From: Annona cherimola
Lineage: Eukaryota > Streptophyta > Magnoliopsida > Magnoliales > Annonaceae
Reading direction: 5' to 3'
Assembly: GCA_030490835.1 (NCBI GenBank)
Contig: CM059974.1
Coordinates: 4,533,501-4,597,500, forward strand
Length of the DNA stretch: 64,000 nucleotides
The notes beneath the pieces are model-generated. The model saw only the letters and a program-made list of their open reading frames with translations. It was not told the origin of the DNA and did not search any database. Position numbers and translations under genes: made by a program. Shown here in pieces: positions 1 through 12,590 of the stretch; the stretch's first letter is position 1, and the number at the start of each line of letters is the position of its first letter.

Positions 1-189
1 ATCCGAATAGAAGGTAATCTTAATGATATGGGAATGAGCTCCTCCTTGTCCCTAATGCTGCAGGCCCCGAAAGACTTTGAAATACTGGCGATACCACTGA
101 CAACATCAGCTATAAAGATGCTGAGGATGAAAAAAGGAATGCCGGATGAATGGCGTCAGTATCTGGCAGAATCATCTTTGGAACCCTGA
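1..189 (+). CDS. 3' end of an unrecognised protein-coding gene (partial)
   Basis: Reading in frame from base 1 gives 62 open codons ending in TGA at 187-189. The composition looks like real protein: a hydrophobic and Met-rich stretch with a terminal part reading GMPDEWRQYLAESSLEP. The start and all upstream exons lie outside the window. I do not recognise the family. Seen: an open frame to the window edge with a clean stop, followed by AT-rich non-coding DNA. Inferred: this is the terminal exon of a plus-strand gene. A chance open frame of this length is possible. Confidence 0.5.
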   Translation: MRIEGNLNDMGMSSSLSLMLQAPKDFEILAIPLTTSAIKMLRMKKGMPDEWRQYLAESSLEP

Positions 190-496
190 TGTGGTGCCAA
201 CCGAATGTGCCATGCAATATATACATATGGCCTGTGTATAATAATGCCCTTTAGCCTCGCTGGGGGGTCATGTCTTGTAGAAATTTGTTGTAACCATTCT
301 TCAAACATTATAATTAGTGCCCTCCTCATCTATAAACTACACTTTATGATTGGCCTATTAAAAGGCTGCTTATAGCGCTACTCCATCATACGTATCTCAT
401 TAGTAAATCCTATTCAACTGTGCAAGCCGCACACCACCTGTTGAAAAGAAGATGGGCATCCGTTAGCGTTGGTTCGGAACTTCAGACCTTGTACGA
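190..496. other. 3' flank of the partial gene, no further feature seen
   Basis: Probable 3' untranslated and intergenic sequence after the stop at 189. No open frame, RNA gene or repeat could be supported here. Confidence 0.4.
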
Positions 497-950
497 GAGA
501 GTCTCCTTTTTCTAAGGTCAATTTCAAATATACTTATTATATTTGTCCTTAATTATAAATATATTTACAAAGTTTGAAAACTTTCATACATACCCATTCC
601 ATCAGACAATTAAAAATTACCATTAATTATCATAAAAAAGTCCAAAATGTTCCTTATTATTTAATAATACTTGTTATTTGGCTATGATAGAAATTGAACT
701 ATGTGATAAAAATCCATTCAACTTGAGAGAGCAAGGCAGAATGAATTTTATCAGTTTGAATATAACACCAATAACAATGAATGCTAGATTAATTAGGAGT
801 ATTTTCAGATTTTAAAATTATTAAATGTTATTAATCGTCATATTGGGTATATTCGAAATTAATGAAATACTTGGTGGTTATAGATAAAAAATTTCAAACT
901 TAGCGAGTATATTTATAATTAAGGGCAAATGGAGTAGATAACTCTCTCAC
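497..950. mobile_element. Foldback (MITE-like) element with long imperfect inverted arms
   Basis: The left arm near 500-585 (GAGAGAGTCTCC, then CCTTAATTATAAATATA and AAGTTTGAAA) is matched in reverse complement by the right arm near 885-950. There is no coding capacity. It is interpreted as a non-autonomous inverted-repeat element. Target duplication and exact ends were not resolved. Confidence 0.5.
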
Positions 951-1500
951 ATATTATTGAATATTGATGCATCAACATGTACACTTCCATTCTCAACCAT
1001 TCAAACACGCCATGGAGCACTAAAAAAATTAATTATGCATAGCCATCCTAATTTTACCGAGGAAATCGTAGGGTCTAGTAGCGGATGGCTGGGATAAGCT
1101 GCATGTGTAGGCTACTTTGCACGTGTGACTAGCCTGCTTTATAAATAACCCAAGTAAGGGCAATTGTTGTGTGTTAGTCTCAGCTGGTCTAGTTCGAAGT
1201 TCAATAGCGTAGATTGTAGAGGTAGTTCTTAGATTGGGATTAGGGTCCTGCAATTCTTGTTACTGGGGACATCCCTGAGAGCCATTGTAACTTCCCGGCC
1301 CAATGGCAGTAAAGTTCCTGATCCTTTCGAATGTGGTAGCTCAGAGTTAAATCATACGCCAACATTTCTTTCAATATTGCTCATGCAATATGTAACCATG
1401 CCCGAACCAGACCACCAAAGCATTTGCCAGTTAAGCTATCAAAGCCGAGCTACCATGCGAACCGTAAAATAAAAAACGAAAAAAACCTCCACACTAATCA
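951..1500. other. Intergenic, nothing supported
   Basis: Short open frames here (for example 1029-1253 on minus, 1257-1472 on plus) have no recognisable domain, no splice context and no codon bias. I see no supported feature. Confidence 0.4.
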
Positions 1501-1504
1501 TATG

Positions 1505-1830
1505 ACGCAATGCATACATGTACCTAGCCTCAAAACAGCGTTTTGAGCCCTTTTATCCTTCATGAAAGCTTTTTATTTTATGTGGCTTCAAACGTAATTC
1601 ATACACCAACTTTTGCCATCTGCCATTTTTGAATTTACATTTTTTTAATTTCAAAAATCAAATGTTCACATGAGAGGCCAAAACCGTTTATATACACATT
1701 CAAAAATGGTAAATTTTGGCATATCTATAAAGATTACATGTGGGCCAAATAAAATTGAAAAAAGAGCTCGAAACACCCATATATATAGGGGCTTACTACA
1801 TGCATTTATTGAATCATTATTCATCATATC
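1505..1830. mobile_element. Foldback MITE, family B (copy 1)
   Basis: The left arm (TTTTGAGCCCTTTTAT at about 1540, then TTTTTGAATTTACATTTTT) is repeated inverted on the right (TTCAAAAATGGTAAATTTTGG near 1700; GAGCTCGAAACACCCATATA near 1765). The same arrangement recurs at 62276-62600, including TTTTGAGCCCTTTT and the trailing ATTGAATCATTAT. It is non-coding. The open frames at 1670-1915 and 1740-2030 fall within or across it and are spurious. Confidence 0.55.
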
Positions 1831-2089
1831 GATCCAGGCTCAATTCGTATGCATTGAATCATTACTCATCATATATTCAATATTACTTTGCAAGTATGCT
1901 ACACGTACTTACTGAATGGGAAATGCTTCATCTTATCGCTAATGTATCTTCTAACGAACAAATCTCCCTCTCCCCGGTTATTACAAAATTCAAATGTCAT
2001 GCAATAACTAAATGCTCAATTTCTATGTAATCAAATTACGTAAAATTGGTTCCACATAACTCCTGCATTCTTAATGTATTAATAATTGA

Positions 2090-2600
2090 TGTAAAATTAA
2101 ATTCATTTATTATATCCAACATCATATGTTTATCTAGAAAACCATGTTTCATCTCAATCAAATATGCGCATGAGTCACATTTGCTTAGAAATAAATATAT
2201 TTGTGCATAAATTAGGAGAAATGCTTAAATCCATTCACGTGTTATAAAATAATGATACTATATAGAATCATTTATCCATGTAGTAATACTACATTAGATG
2301 TTTTTAAATGTTGAAAACACTGCTTTAAAATTGATATAGTGTATAGTTGTAAATGAGGTCCATGCATCGTAATATAGAAAAATTAAAGGATTTCCATGAT
2401 ATTATTTGTAAATGAGTTCATGCATAGTGATACTAGAAAAATAAAAGGATTATCATGATCATATAAATGATGATCAATACAATAGATTGAGTAGATTTTC
2501 CATTAACCATCAAAATATTAAAGCTAATTGAGTACATGGAAAAAGAGTTTCATAGAAGCATTTCCAGTAAGTAATAACAGAAGCGGGGAAAAAAAAAAGA
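2090..2600. repeat. Dispersed repeat of about 500 bp (copy 1)
   Basis: An AT-rich segment resembling 30690-31195 in the same order: AATTCATTTATTATAT near its start, AAATAAATATATTT, TGTTGAAAA in the middle and GAGTTTCATAGAAG... against AAGTTTCACAGAAA near the end. The two are diverged but collinear. No coding frame or terminal repeat was found, so the element class is unknown. Confidence 0.45.
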
Positions 2601-3105
2601 GCACATCTTGCCTCATTGATGTTCTCTTGTAGAGATTCTTAGCTAAAACAAAGGGAGCACATTTTACACGAGAGAAGTGCATTTCAAAGATCCTCAAATC
2701 TACTACTAGAAGGAAACTAGATTGGAATTGGACATCGAAATTTTAGAAAAATATATATAAAGACAAAAGCCTGATCTCCCATGAAGAAAAGAAAAGCCTG
2801 GTAAAAATACTTGTCGAATGTAGATCTCATAACGAGACTCACTACTGTCATCTAAGTAGTGGGTAAGGAAACAAAGTAAGGTGACTCTAAAACTGCTCAC
2901 CACACTTCTAAACAAAAAGCAGATGGAAACTCTTTATTGCTTGTTGACAGCCTCCTGGTGCTGCCGGTGGCCTTTGAAAATTGGCCTTCATTTACCTCTC
3001 TGCTAGATTATGCTGTCACTTTGAAAAAAACAAAAACAGTAAAACGTCTGAATAAACTTCTCCATGGAAACAACGGCTAGAGTAGGGAGGAAAGTTAGGA
3101 TGAGG
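2601..3105. other. 3' flank and probable 3' UTR of the YTH gene (minus strand)
   Basis: This lies just beyond the stop codon of the minus-strand YTH gene, so its upper part is probably 3' untranslated sequence. No other feature is supported; the open frame at 2706-2915 is considered spurious. Confidence 0.4.
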
Positions 3106-6100
3106 CTAGCAACCATTCACAACACCATTCTCAGGTACCTGTTCCTCCTCTACTTGTTTAGCATCCTTTGGGGCACCTCTAACTACTGCCAAACCATTTT
3201 CGCTTGATGCACACGGCTCTCCAGGAACATTTTCATTTTCTTTAGGAGATGCTGGCTGCACAGATTGCTGCAACCTTATTTTTGAGTCCAGGATATCGTT
3301 CGCCTTCTCATTGAATGCAGCATCAGATGCCTTACCATCCCAGACCTGCAGGAAATCATGATTCTTAGGAATATAGGTTGAGCAGAGAGTTGATTCAGCC
3401 TAGTTCAATTCAATCGATACAATTTATGGGCAATGGATATACAACACATCTTCACAGCTCTGTAGTACCTCAGTAGAGTTCCAATCAAACAAGTCGACAA
3501 TGATTGAGGGTGAGGACTTGACAAGGATTGCAGAAAAGAAAGAGAGAAAAAAAAAGAAAGAAAGAAAAAAAGAAAAAGAAGGGAAAAAGAAAAACCAACA
3601 ACAAGTTAATCTGAATTGAAAGACTCAACTGTGAGCCCGGCTCAAACCCACCTTGGCCTGATCCATGCCTGGTCCAAACACAGAAATATAAGGTTTAGCA
3701 TTGGGTTTGGGTTTGGTTCCTGCAACAAAGGATCAGATCCACTTGGGGTTTGAGTCGATCTTCCCAATTTGCACCCCTAATTAAAGGGAATCATGAGGAT
3801 TCATTATAGAAAGGACTTAACGTGGCCATCAGACCAGCCAGCACATTGCAAACCTAGTAATAGAATGGTTGGAAAGAGAGAACAGTATGAAATTTTCTTC
3901 GAAATATGGCATCAGCGCATGAAATTCTCTTCAACATATTCAATCTGCCCAATTTGCACCCCTAATTAAAGGGAATCATGAGGATTCATTCTAGAGAGCA
4001 TTGCAAACCTAGTAATAGAATGGTTGGAAAGAGAGAACAGTGCATGTAATTCTCTTCAACATATGGCATTGGCAATTGATGGCAGGAGAATCCAAGCCCA
4101 TAGAATGAAGAGTTTACTATCGAAGTAACAAAAAAATGATAAACCACCCTAAGTGAACTTCTAGCTGTGCTACTCTTCCCAGTAATAAATGAAATGAGAA
4201 CATAAAAGCTCAACGTCCCATCCGCAGCAAGCCAACATAACAGCAAATCTTTCACCTTCCAAATATTTTTTTTTTAAAAAAAAAAAAGCTTCCAAAATAA
4301 CCGTGAAACCAACATACAATTCTAGATGAAAATCATAAATAAATTTTCCGCTTGCCTGCTTCTGAAACTGCTGTTGCTTGGACTTCCTTTCCAGCATTGT
4401 CTTTTGACGAGCCTCATAAAACCCAAAATCATCCAAGATGCATGTTTTACTGGTGTGCTCCTTAAATATTTTAAGCATTTCCAGCCCTTTATCCAGCTTC
4501 ACCTGTAAAATTGCAAAAGCATAGACAAAACCCATAAGTGGTACAGCAGAACTAGAATCATAGCAGAAGTTATGATGATCACCTCCTGAGCGTCCCTGCT
4601 GTTGGTCACCGGTTTATTGTCGTTGTTCTCAAGAGTAATGTGCTTTAACATGCTATTAGGAATATCCCTTACAATATGCCACTTCACAGGAAAATAACCA
4701 TTCCATTTATCCTGCTGCCAATATTCAACATTCTTGTTAAAATCAACTGGACCCACCATCTCTGCAAGACCAACAAATTGCCCACTCCCATTCACCTGAA
4801 TGAAGGAAATGGAATGGCTAGGTTAGTCATCCACAATGTGCTTGTGCACGAGAGAGAGATAAAAATATCTGATCATTCAAAAATTGTCACTGAGAAGTTC
4901 AAGCAACCTTGCAGTTTTCTTTTCAAATAGAGATCACAAGTGGCATGGTAACAGTCAGTCAAGACACACCGGAACACACCATAACAAAAATATACCCGTC
5001 AACACTTCACTGATCATTCATATTGTGCCATAAAACCCTTAATAAAACGTCCAATATCTTGTACATGGTGGATAAGAGGGCATGCCTGGCCCTGCCTAAT
5101 TTTCCAGGCAGGTCGCACATATGGTGATACCTAATAGCCAATATCATACTTATCAATATTGTTGGAATTCATGACAGAAAAGAAACTCTCCATAAATCCA
5201 TAAATATCCATAACACATCACCAAAAAAAAAGAAAAAAGAAAGAGGAAATCAGTACTTACAGAGAAAAACAAAAATACAGGGCAATTGCCAGACTTTTCT
5301 CGAGATTCTTGGAAAAAGAAATTAAGCTTCTTGTTTCCATGCTCAGTGCTAGACCACACACTGTATTTGATGCTCTTGTGAATATCATCCTCACTATAAG
5401 ATTTAATAATAAAGAACTTTGCATCAGAGTACTTGACTGGGAATTCTTCTCTATTATACTGATCCCTTGCTGGAACCACACTTTGTTCCTCACTGTTTCC
5501 GTTTGAAGGAAGACTCTGTCCCCTGACTGCCAAGGTGACATTAGACAGAAAGCCCTTTTGGTTTTTGAAACGGCCAGCCCGTGGTCCTTTGCTTAGCTCA
5601 TTTAATCCATCAACATTTTCATTCCCATAACTTAAATTGCCTCGGCCCCTTGACCTGTTCTTGCTATCGACAGCCAACCACCCACGCCCATTTGCTCGGG
5701 TCTCATAACCATTGGATCCAAATCCGAGACCAGTTCTAACTGCATTCCCAGCCTGGCCATATATTCTATTGTTTGCATATATCCGATTCATGAACCCTGG
5801 AGTTGGACCCATGCTAGATGGTCTTGGTGAGTGTAAACCCTGAAGAGCAGTATAAAAAAAGAAATCACAAGGACTAAAAGTAAAAAATGTCGTAACATTT
5901 GTTTCATCATGCAAAATGAAGCAACAGCAATCGAGTAGGAGAAAGTAGAGAGAAACTGAAGAGAGGGAACCAATTCTCTGATTCTAAAGCAAAACTAAAT
6001 TTGCTTAGAGCAGCTACTTTTCATCTAAAATCTGGTTTTCATGGGCCTCCACAGACATGTAACAACCTACTGTATTGTATGCAGTATCAGATCAAAATTT

Positions 6101-9100
6101 CCACAATGTAACCCCCTATTCTAAAGATGTAAACAACCAAATCCAACGAGGTTAGGCGCTATGGCTTCCATACCATGAGATGTGGAGGGGGACAAACATT
6201 CTGATTCCTGGCTGATGGGATTGTTGAAGAAAATGGACCATTTGTAGCTGCTATGGACTGACCATCAGAGAAGAAAGGACCATCTAACCATGGCACAGGT
6301 GATCGTATCCCATCAAATCCAAATCTTGGATCCTGGTATCCAGAGGCAGCAAAACCACCCTGCTGAGCACTTCCATGGGAAGCATTCATGGTCAATGACG
6401 AATTTGGATTGATTGGTCTCAATGGCACCAATCCCTTGTTTCCATTCAAATTCCCAGTGGAATTTCTATGATTGTTTCCTTTACCTGTTTCGACAGGCAA
6501 AGATGTCTGATGGGTAGTAGCAGAAGTGGAAACCTCAGTCTGGGGAACGGTGGCTTGATGAGCGGAGTAAGAAGCACTAGAGGGAGTCGGTGGTGTGAAG
6601 AAAGGACCTCCATATTGGTAATTATGTGGCCCATACAGCTGACCATCATGTCCTACAGTTGGTACAGAGGACACAGCAGCTGGGTATGCTCCATAGGGTG
6701 GATATCCGTATCCATGATGAAACATAATAGGCCCATTATCTCCATAAAGTCCCTGTCAACAATCCAGCATTTCCATCAGAATCACCAAAAACCAAAAAAG
6801 TTCAAGATTTTAAAGGACACTAATCAACAGCTTCTAAACCATCCAAAGATGGCTTTCTGCTTATCAAGGTCGTGGGTCCATGAGTGGAACATAAAAAGTT
6901 CAAATCCATGCTCACGCTTAATTTTCTGAACCAAAAAAATAATTTTTAAAACAGTCCAATAGGACCAATACATCACTTCCAAAGCTAACTGACATTGTGA
7001 AGAAGCTTCCTGAAAGTAGATGGAGATTTTTTCTTTCTTTAGTGAGATTCAGCATCATGCCTTCAAAGACACTTGAACATAAAAATTCCAGAAAGTAATA
7101 AAATGACTGCCCTGAATCCAAGAGTTCCTACTTTCTTGAAGAACCTTTTCCAGAATATATTTCACCTGAGTAATTTCTATGCACGCAATGAACAACGATT
7201 GAGACTTGGAATAACATTTTTTTCAGAATAACAAACACCATAGCATCTCTCAATTGAAACATGCTGATGGGATCTCACCATCATGACCCATGTACTTCAA
7301 CCACCTACGCAACAAAACTCTCCAATTTCTCTTTTATATTGATGGCCTTGGGGTAAGAATATAATCAAAAGATCCAAGGGGTTATCGCCACAGTAGTTAT
7401 GCATGAGAGAGAAGGGTCTGAATGACTTAAAAAAAGCATAAGGACTGCATACTTCAAAAATGCTGCAGCGCACAATGAGCTCCCCTTCCTCACAATATAT
7501 GCCAAAAATAGGTCAAAGTGTGAAAACATGATTGGCTGACACTTAACTTGAAATATGGAGTTTTGAACAAATATAGAGGGAAAAATATAACAATAGAATA
7601 AATGTAATAAACATACATTCATGTAGACATTCATATGCATGCAAATATAAGCACATGAACTTACTGGAGGCATCTCCATTACACTAGGATTAACATATCT
7701 AGAGCCATCCTCCCAATCATTATTATGGCTCTCATAACCTGGGAAAAGAGCTACGGTGTCAGATTACTAAAAGACATAAAATGTGATCATATATAATGAT
7801 GCAACAATGAAGCAAGACAACTGATTTTTGAAAAGAATAGAAAATAGAAAGGATGTATAAACGTGGTGCATAAACATACATTGCAACCAACTGGATGAGA
7901 ACCTACCAAAATAGCATAATGAAAACCAGCGATGTGAACCAAAAACTCGACTATAAACATGCATGACACCATGAAAGAACAGACATCAGTTTCAAAGTAT
8001 AACCAGACTTCTTTTTCCTGGTTCTCTTAGGTTATTATGTGCCAGTTAACAGCAAGATAGTTTTTTCGTTTTCTTTCTTTCTTTCTTTCTTTTTTTTTTT
8101 TGCATGGTATGAAACCTTTAAGCCACCTTACATGGGATGCATATGTGCAGAATAAGTGTAACCTCATATTAAAAGAAGACCTATCTCCTTTAACAAAGGA
8201 TAAGAAGACTTCAACTTGTCCATATTCCCTCTCTTCCAAAATTCATTAATTTCCCCGCATTGCCCCAGGCAGGACCTGATTGCAACTCCATCCACATCAC
8301 AGCATTCCCTTTATATGTTGCAACAGAGTGTGTGTCATATACACAATCCAGGGTAAAGAATATAGCTGGGGGGTTATGTCACATACACAATCCAGAGCAA
8401 AGAATGTAACTCAGGTTATATCAAAATGATGCTATAGCATACCCGAAGAACAATAGAGTTATCAGCCAGGCATGTTGAAAACAAGAAACAAAAACAAAAC
8501 AAAACAAAAAAATCTTACTTCAGTGAGTTTTCAAATTTGTAAAAATCTCCCCTTAAATGTTTTTTTTTTATATTTGAAAATTCAAAACCTTGGCTCTAGC
8601 GACACATAGAATCATGTTCCTTAACTAGTAAAACAAAGGACCAGAAAAGAAATTGTGATCTGCATCAGACTTGTCTGTATGAGTTCAATTCAGGACTTAT
8701 TGTACTGATATCAATATCAAATGTTTTGGCCATGGAAATTATAGCTGAGTTATCAAATTGTTGCATAATAACAAGATCCTGATCTTCTAATCCAAAATTA
8801 ATAATGAAAAACGAACTTTTTGTGATTTTAGCTGCACCAGTAACCATCTTACCTCCATAATACATAGTTGCAGATGCATATCCATGAGGAACATAGCACA
8901 AACTAGGATCAGCATCAGTAAGGACAGAGGGAGTGGACTTCTCAGCCAATGGGTTCGGTGCAGTTGGAGTGTACACATCATCACCATTTGCAGATCCATA
9001 TTGCGTGGTGGAAGGCTTCTAATGAAATCGAGTCGAAACATGTAATAGCAGAAGCAGAGAGAAATAGAGAGGAAGATTATCAGTAAACTGAACAAGATGG

Positions 9101-10002
9101 TTCGCAAATACATGAAAAACAAACAAATTATACCTTGACCCCCTCATGAACATCAAGTGTCTTTGTTTGGGCCTCCAATGTCATCTTGTGAAGCAAATCT
9201 GTGGCTTCTGTAATAAGATGAGTGAAGGGTCCAGAAAAGAAAAAATGCTGTCTGATGCTACAAGTTCGATTGATGAAAAATAACACACAGACCCACAACT
9301 TTGATTGGCATCAACTCAAAATAAAGACAACCAACCGATGGCTAGGATCAAAAAACTTAAATCATCTTTTAGGGTTTTCCATTGAATTCTAAATTATATT
9401 ACTAAAAACAAATATTTTAAATCAGCAGCAATCCAATAAAGAAGTGTGTAAAACTACCCGCATAATCCTATAGTTCTCCTACAGTACTATGTCAAGCATG
9501 CCAGTGCCCACACAATCAATGGTCCAAGACTATCAAACAGTTCAACCACAGCAAGACATTCACTCGAAATCCATAAATTGCAATTCCCATTTCACATGAG
9601 TGTGTCGCAAGATCAATTAGGGAAGGTATTAGTATTCGCGGGTGAAAAAAAAAAAGAGAGAGAACCTTCGAAATTATGAAACTTCAAACGTCAAAGTCCT
9701 CTACTATACGAAGGGCGGGTGAGCGAACAAACAACGTGACCGCCATTACGAATGGAACTTCTTGGAAGAACACCAGCTAAAGTTCGAAAGCACCTAATTT
9801 TCAGATCTCAACAAAATCCCAGCAAAACCTCAAAGGTAAAAAGGCATCAGAAAAACGTATAAAAATAAACAAGATATGAGAAAATACGAGAGCAACAGAA
9901 GGATGTAGAGAAGAAAAAAAAACAGAGGATCTTCGGGCAACGTCAGCAAAGAAGAAAAGGCGCGAGAAGGATACGATCTGCTGCGGGAGCAACGGTCGCC
10001 AT
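3106..10002 (-). CDS. ECT: ECT-type YTH-domain m6A reader (YTHDF family), 699 aa, nine coding exons
   Basis: Coding exons (minus): 10002-9975, 9207-9134, 9018-8853, 7738-7665, 6752-6174, 5839-5261, 4795-4583, 4502-4356 and 3345-3106. They sum to 2100 nt, all phases join, and the stop is TAG. The start [15 protein letters not shown] matches the conserved N-terminus of plant ECT2/3/4 proteins. Residues about 90-440 are rich in Gly, Tyr, Pro, Ser and Asn, as in the disordered region of this family. The YTH domain runs from about 446 to 600 ([13 protein letters not shown] ... CPVFLFFSV ... [15 protein letters not shown] ... FPVKWH). Trp469, Trp526 and Trp531 occupy the aromatic-cage positions that bind N6-methyladenosine in the family. 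Cytoplasmic mRNA binding is inferred from the family. No ATG lies between the chosen start and the GA repeat upstream. The eighth intron (4355-3346) has a GC donor (AG|GCAAG). Strong family match; which ECT paralogue is uncertain. Confidence 0.93.
3763..4068. repeat. Tandem duplication inside the last intron of the YTH gene
   Basis: The block starting CCCAATTTGCACCCCTAATT at 3763 is repeated starting at 3948 (offset 185). The second copy lacks about 35 bp after GGATTCATT. Both copies contain AACCTAGTAATAGAATGG and TTGGAAAGAGAGAACAGT. The first bases resemble a hAT transposon end read in reverse (TAGGGGTGCAAATTGGG), so the unit may include an old transposon terminus. Confidence 0.7.
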
Positions 10003-10106
10003 GGGAAGTACGAATCTTACTCCAACTGCTCCAAGAAGGGATCAACGTCGGAGACGGTGATAATAGCAAATTGCGGCGGGAGCGGCCAGGCGGAGAGGGA
10101 GGAGAG

Positions 10107-10115
10107 AAACCCTAG
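10107..10115. promoter_or_regulatory. Telo-box-like motif in the YTH gene leader
   Basis: AAACCCTAG on plus (CTAGGGTTT in the sense of the YTH gene), next to the pyrimidine-rich tract. Such motifs are common near the start sites of plant housekeeping and translation-related genes. A role here is inferred only. Confidence 0.35.
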
Positions 10116-10123
10116 ATTTGGGG

Positions 10124-10127
<4 letters not shown>

Positions 10128-10164
<37 letters not shown>
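10128..10164. repeat. (GA)n microsatellite in the YTH gene 5' region
   Basis: About 18 uninterrupted GA units. Read in the gene's direction this is a CT tract about 125 nt upstream of the ATG, a typical plant 5' leader or core-promoter element. Confidence 0.9.
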
Positions 10165-10171
<7 letters not shown>

Positions 10172-10329
10172 GAGGGCGCCGCAAAGCGGAACAAGGGCGA
10201 GAGCAGGGAAAGTCTGAAATAGGCCGACGCCACGCAAACGCCACCCCGAAACGGAATTTCGCGGATTGCACGAGCGCCATTCATAGCACGTGGGAGCGGC
10301 TCCCTACAAACCTTTTTCCATAGGTCCCG

Positions 10330-11206
10330 CGTACGAGCGGTACGGATTAAATATTTTCCTGTTTTAATTAGATTCTGCTCCACCTCCGTGCTTTTTTGTT
10401 TTTTGGGTGTTAAGTCCATGCTTTTTTGTGTCTTGTATCAAATCTTAATTTTTAATAGATTTTTCAGGAGTTCTAAAACTGAATCTCAAATCAGCCTCAG
10501 ATCTTGTACCACGGGATAGCGGGTGCTGCCATGCAACGACGATGGAACGAGTACGGAATGGAAAATTTATTGTTGCGAGTCAGCAATAGAAATATATATA
10601 TTAAGGTTCCGAAAAATTTATATTGTAAATAAAAAATATATAAATATTTTTTAGAATAAAAAAAGCATTCTTAAAAAATGAAAAATTCTATTTTATCCCC
10701 TCTAATTTCAAACCAACCTGAATTGGTAAAAGAAATTGTCCTACATGTGTGCATAAGCACGCGATCTCACCTCCATAACACTACTTAATCACAAAACTTG
10801 GGTATGAATATAATTACCTTTCATGTCGGAATAATATTCCAACAATGCCTTTTCCATGGATGATATTCAATCCAAGCAAACTCGGTAATTTCTTTGTTTG
10901 ATATATTTAAAATAGTTGTGATATGACTCAATGTACACTATTTATGATACTGAATTGTATTTTGATTGAAGATATATATCCTTTGCCAATTGAGTCTGTT
11001 TATGAATGATATACCCGTTAGAAATTGAAGATGATTATGTAACATATGAAAGTTTTAATGCTTAACAGTATGATTAATTTAAATTTAAGCTACGATGGAA
11101 AAAGAAAGTCGAGGGAGTCATAACCAACTACATCAAATAATTATTTGTTTTTAAAATGGGTAACATGATAATATACAGTAGGCGGGGTTATTACTGAACA
11201 ATGAAT
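10330..11206. other. Intergenic, upstream of the YTH gene; nothing supported
   Basis: AT-rich sequence with no recognisable coding frame. It may hold distal promoter sequence of the YTH gene. Confidence 0.4.
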
Positions 11207-11553
11207 GATCCTGTTAGGCCGAACTAAGCAAAAGAACTGCTTAACCTACCTCAAAATCATGTTTACAATATTTTTTTTGCTCTTGTCTTTATACATTTGT
11301 TTATTTAAGTATATTTAACATATAATATTTTTTTAGATTTTTAAAAATAAGGGTATTTTAAATACATATATACACATAAATTCTTAAAAATATCAAAAAA
11401 ATATATAAACATATTTAAAAATAGTAAAACTTGATTTATGAATTAAATACACTTAAATAAACAAGTGTATAAAGAAAAAATAAAAAAATATTGTAAATTA
11501 ATTTTTTGAAGTGGGTTAAACAGAACATTTGCTTAGCACGGGCTAATAGGATC
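11207..11553. mobile_element. Foldback MITE, family A
   Basis: The arms begin GATCCTGTTAGGCC at 11207 and end GGCTAATAGGATC at 11553; AACTAAGCAAAAG pairs with TTTGCTTAGCACG, and TTTACAATATTTTTTT pairs with AAAAATATTGTAAA. The inner part carries TAAGTATATTTAACAT and its inverse, a core shared with the elements at 29655, 49725 and 59279. Non-coding. Confidence 0.65.
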
Positions 11554-12064
11554 ACTCTTCTCACTTAGTTAGATAATAATTTCTTGCCTTTTACAATTGA
11601 ATAATATTTTGGTATCTAAAATCTGAATTATTTACAGTATTTTTGTGTGCAGGCATGTTCATAATTTCAACATTTATTTTAACGAAAAACTTATACATAA
11701 ATGTCTAATATTATCTAAGAGTAGACACTAGGCAGTTAAAATTTGAGAAAATAAAATATATAGTGTATTTTGTCATTATAAGTATATACATTTAGAAGAA
11801 TATTATAAATAATTCAAAATTTATTTGAAAAATGTAAATAATTTAAAATTTACAACATATTTTCAAACATCAAAAACAAGGGTTGCAACTCAGTTACCAT
11901 TATATATGATCTTTAACTTTTTAAACTACCCAATGAAAGCAATCATAGATACACATTTAAAATTCAAATTAAAATGCCAATTTACATGCAACATGCCAAA
12001 CTCCAAGAACATGGTCACGTACAACAAATTAGAAATTACCACTTAATTAATCTCTCAATGCAAA
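11554..12064. other. Intergenic, nothing supported
   Basis: AT-rich sequence. The open frame at 11825-12046 has no recognisable feature. Confidence 0.4.
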
Positions 12065-12255
12065 TTAGGGAATGCTCGATAATGTTGATTTTGATAAGAT
12101 CATAGAATGGGATGGGAAATAAAAAAAAAAATTGAAAAATGATATGAAATGGCAGGAGTACAAGTGAAATAAATAGAACAGTTGAAATAATGAAATATAA
12201 AATATAATTATTAAGTCATTAAATAAAGAAGTAATCATATTATCGTGATTAAGCA
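12065..12255. mobile_element. MITE-like fragment, probably related to family D
   Basis: GAATGGGATGGGAAATAAAA followed by TTGAAAAATGATATGAAAT resembles the internal order of the element at 62917-63186. The ends are not clear. Confidence 0.3.
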
Positions 12256-12590
12256 ATAGCTTACCTAGCCCACCTAAAAAAAATTACGTAATTTTTGTGA
12301 CTTTTCATAAACTTGTTAATATAGATGTATTTAATATATAAATAAAGTTTTACCTTTTTGGATATGTATATACATTTTTAAAAATTTTAAAATTTAAAGG
12401 TGTTCTAGCCACTTTAATGATTAAAAATGACTAAAATTCCATTTTTTAAAAAAATCATAAAAAATATATACATATGTCCAAAAATAATAAAATTTGATTT
12501 ATATATTAAATAAACTTAGATAAACGAATATATAAAAATAAAAATAATAATAAATTTGTTGTGGTAGGCCAATGACATAGACATTATTGC
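12256..12590. mobile_element. Foldback MITE, family A-like
   Basis: The left part (TTAATATAGATGTATTTAATAT, AAGTTTTACC) is mirrored on the right (AAATTTGATTTATATATTAA, then AACTTAGATAAACG). The outer CCTAGCCCACC and GTGGTAGGCC also pair. Diverged and non-coding. Confidence 0.45.

Larger units (their letters stand above)
10017..10280 (-). other. Open frame in the YTH 5' leader, possible uORF of 87 codons
   Basis: An ATG-initiated minus-strand frame ends 14 nt before the YTH start codon. Much of it translates the CT repeat as Leu-Ser alternation. It would be an upstream ORF only if transcription starts above 10280, which the sequence does not tell. I consider it unlikely to be a protein gene. 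Confidence 0.15.
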
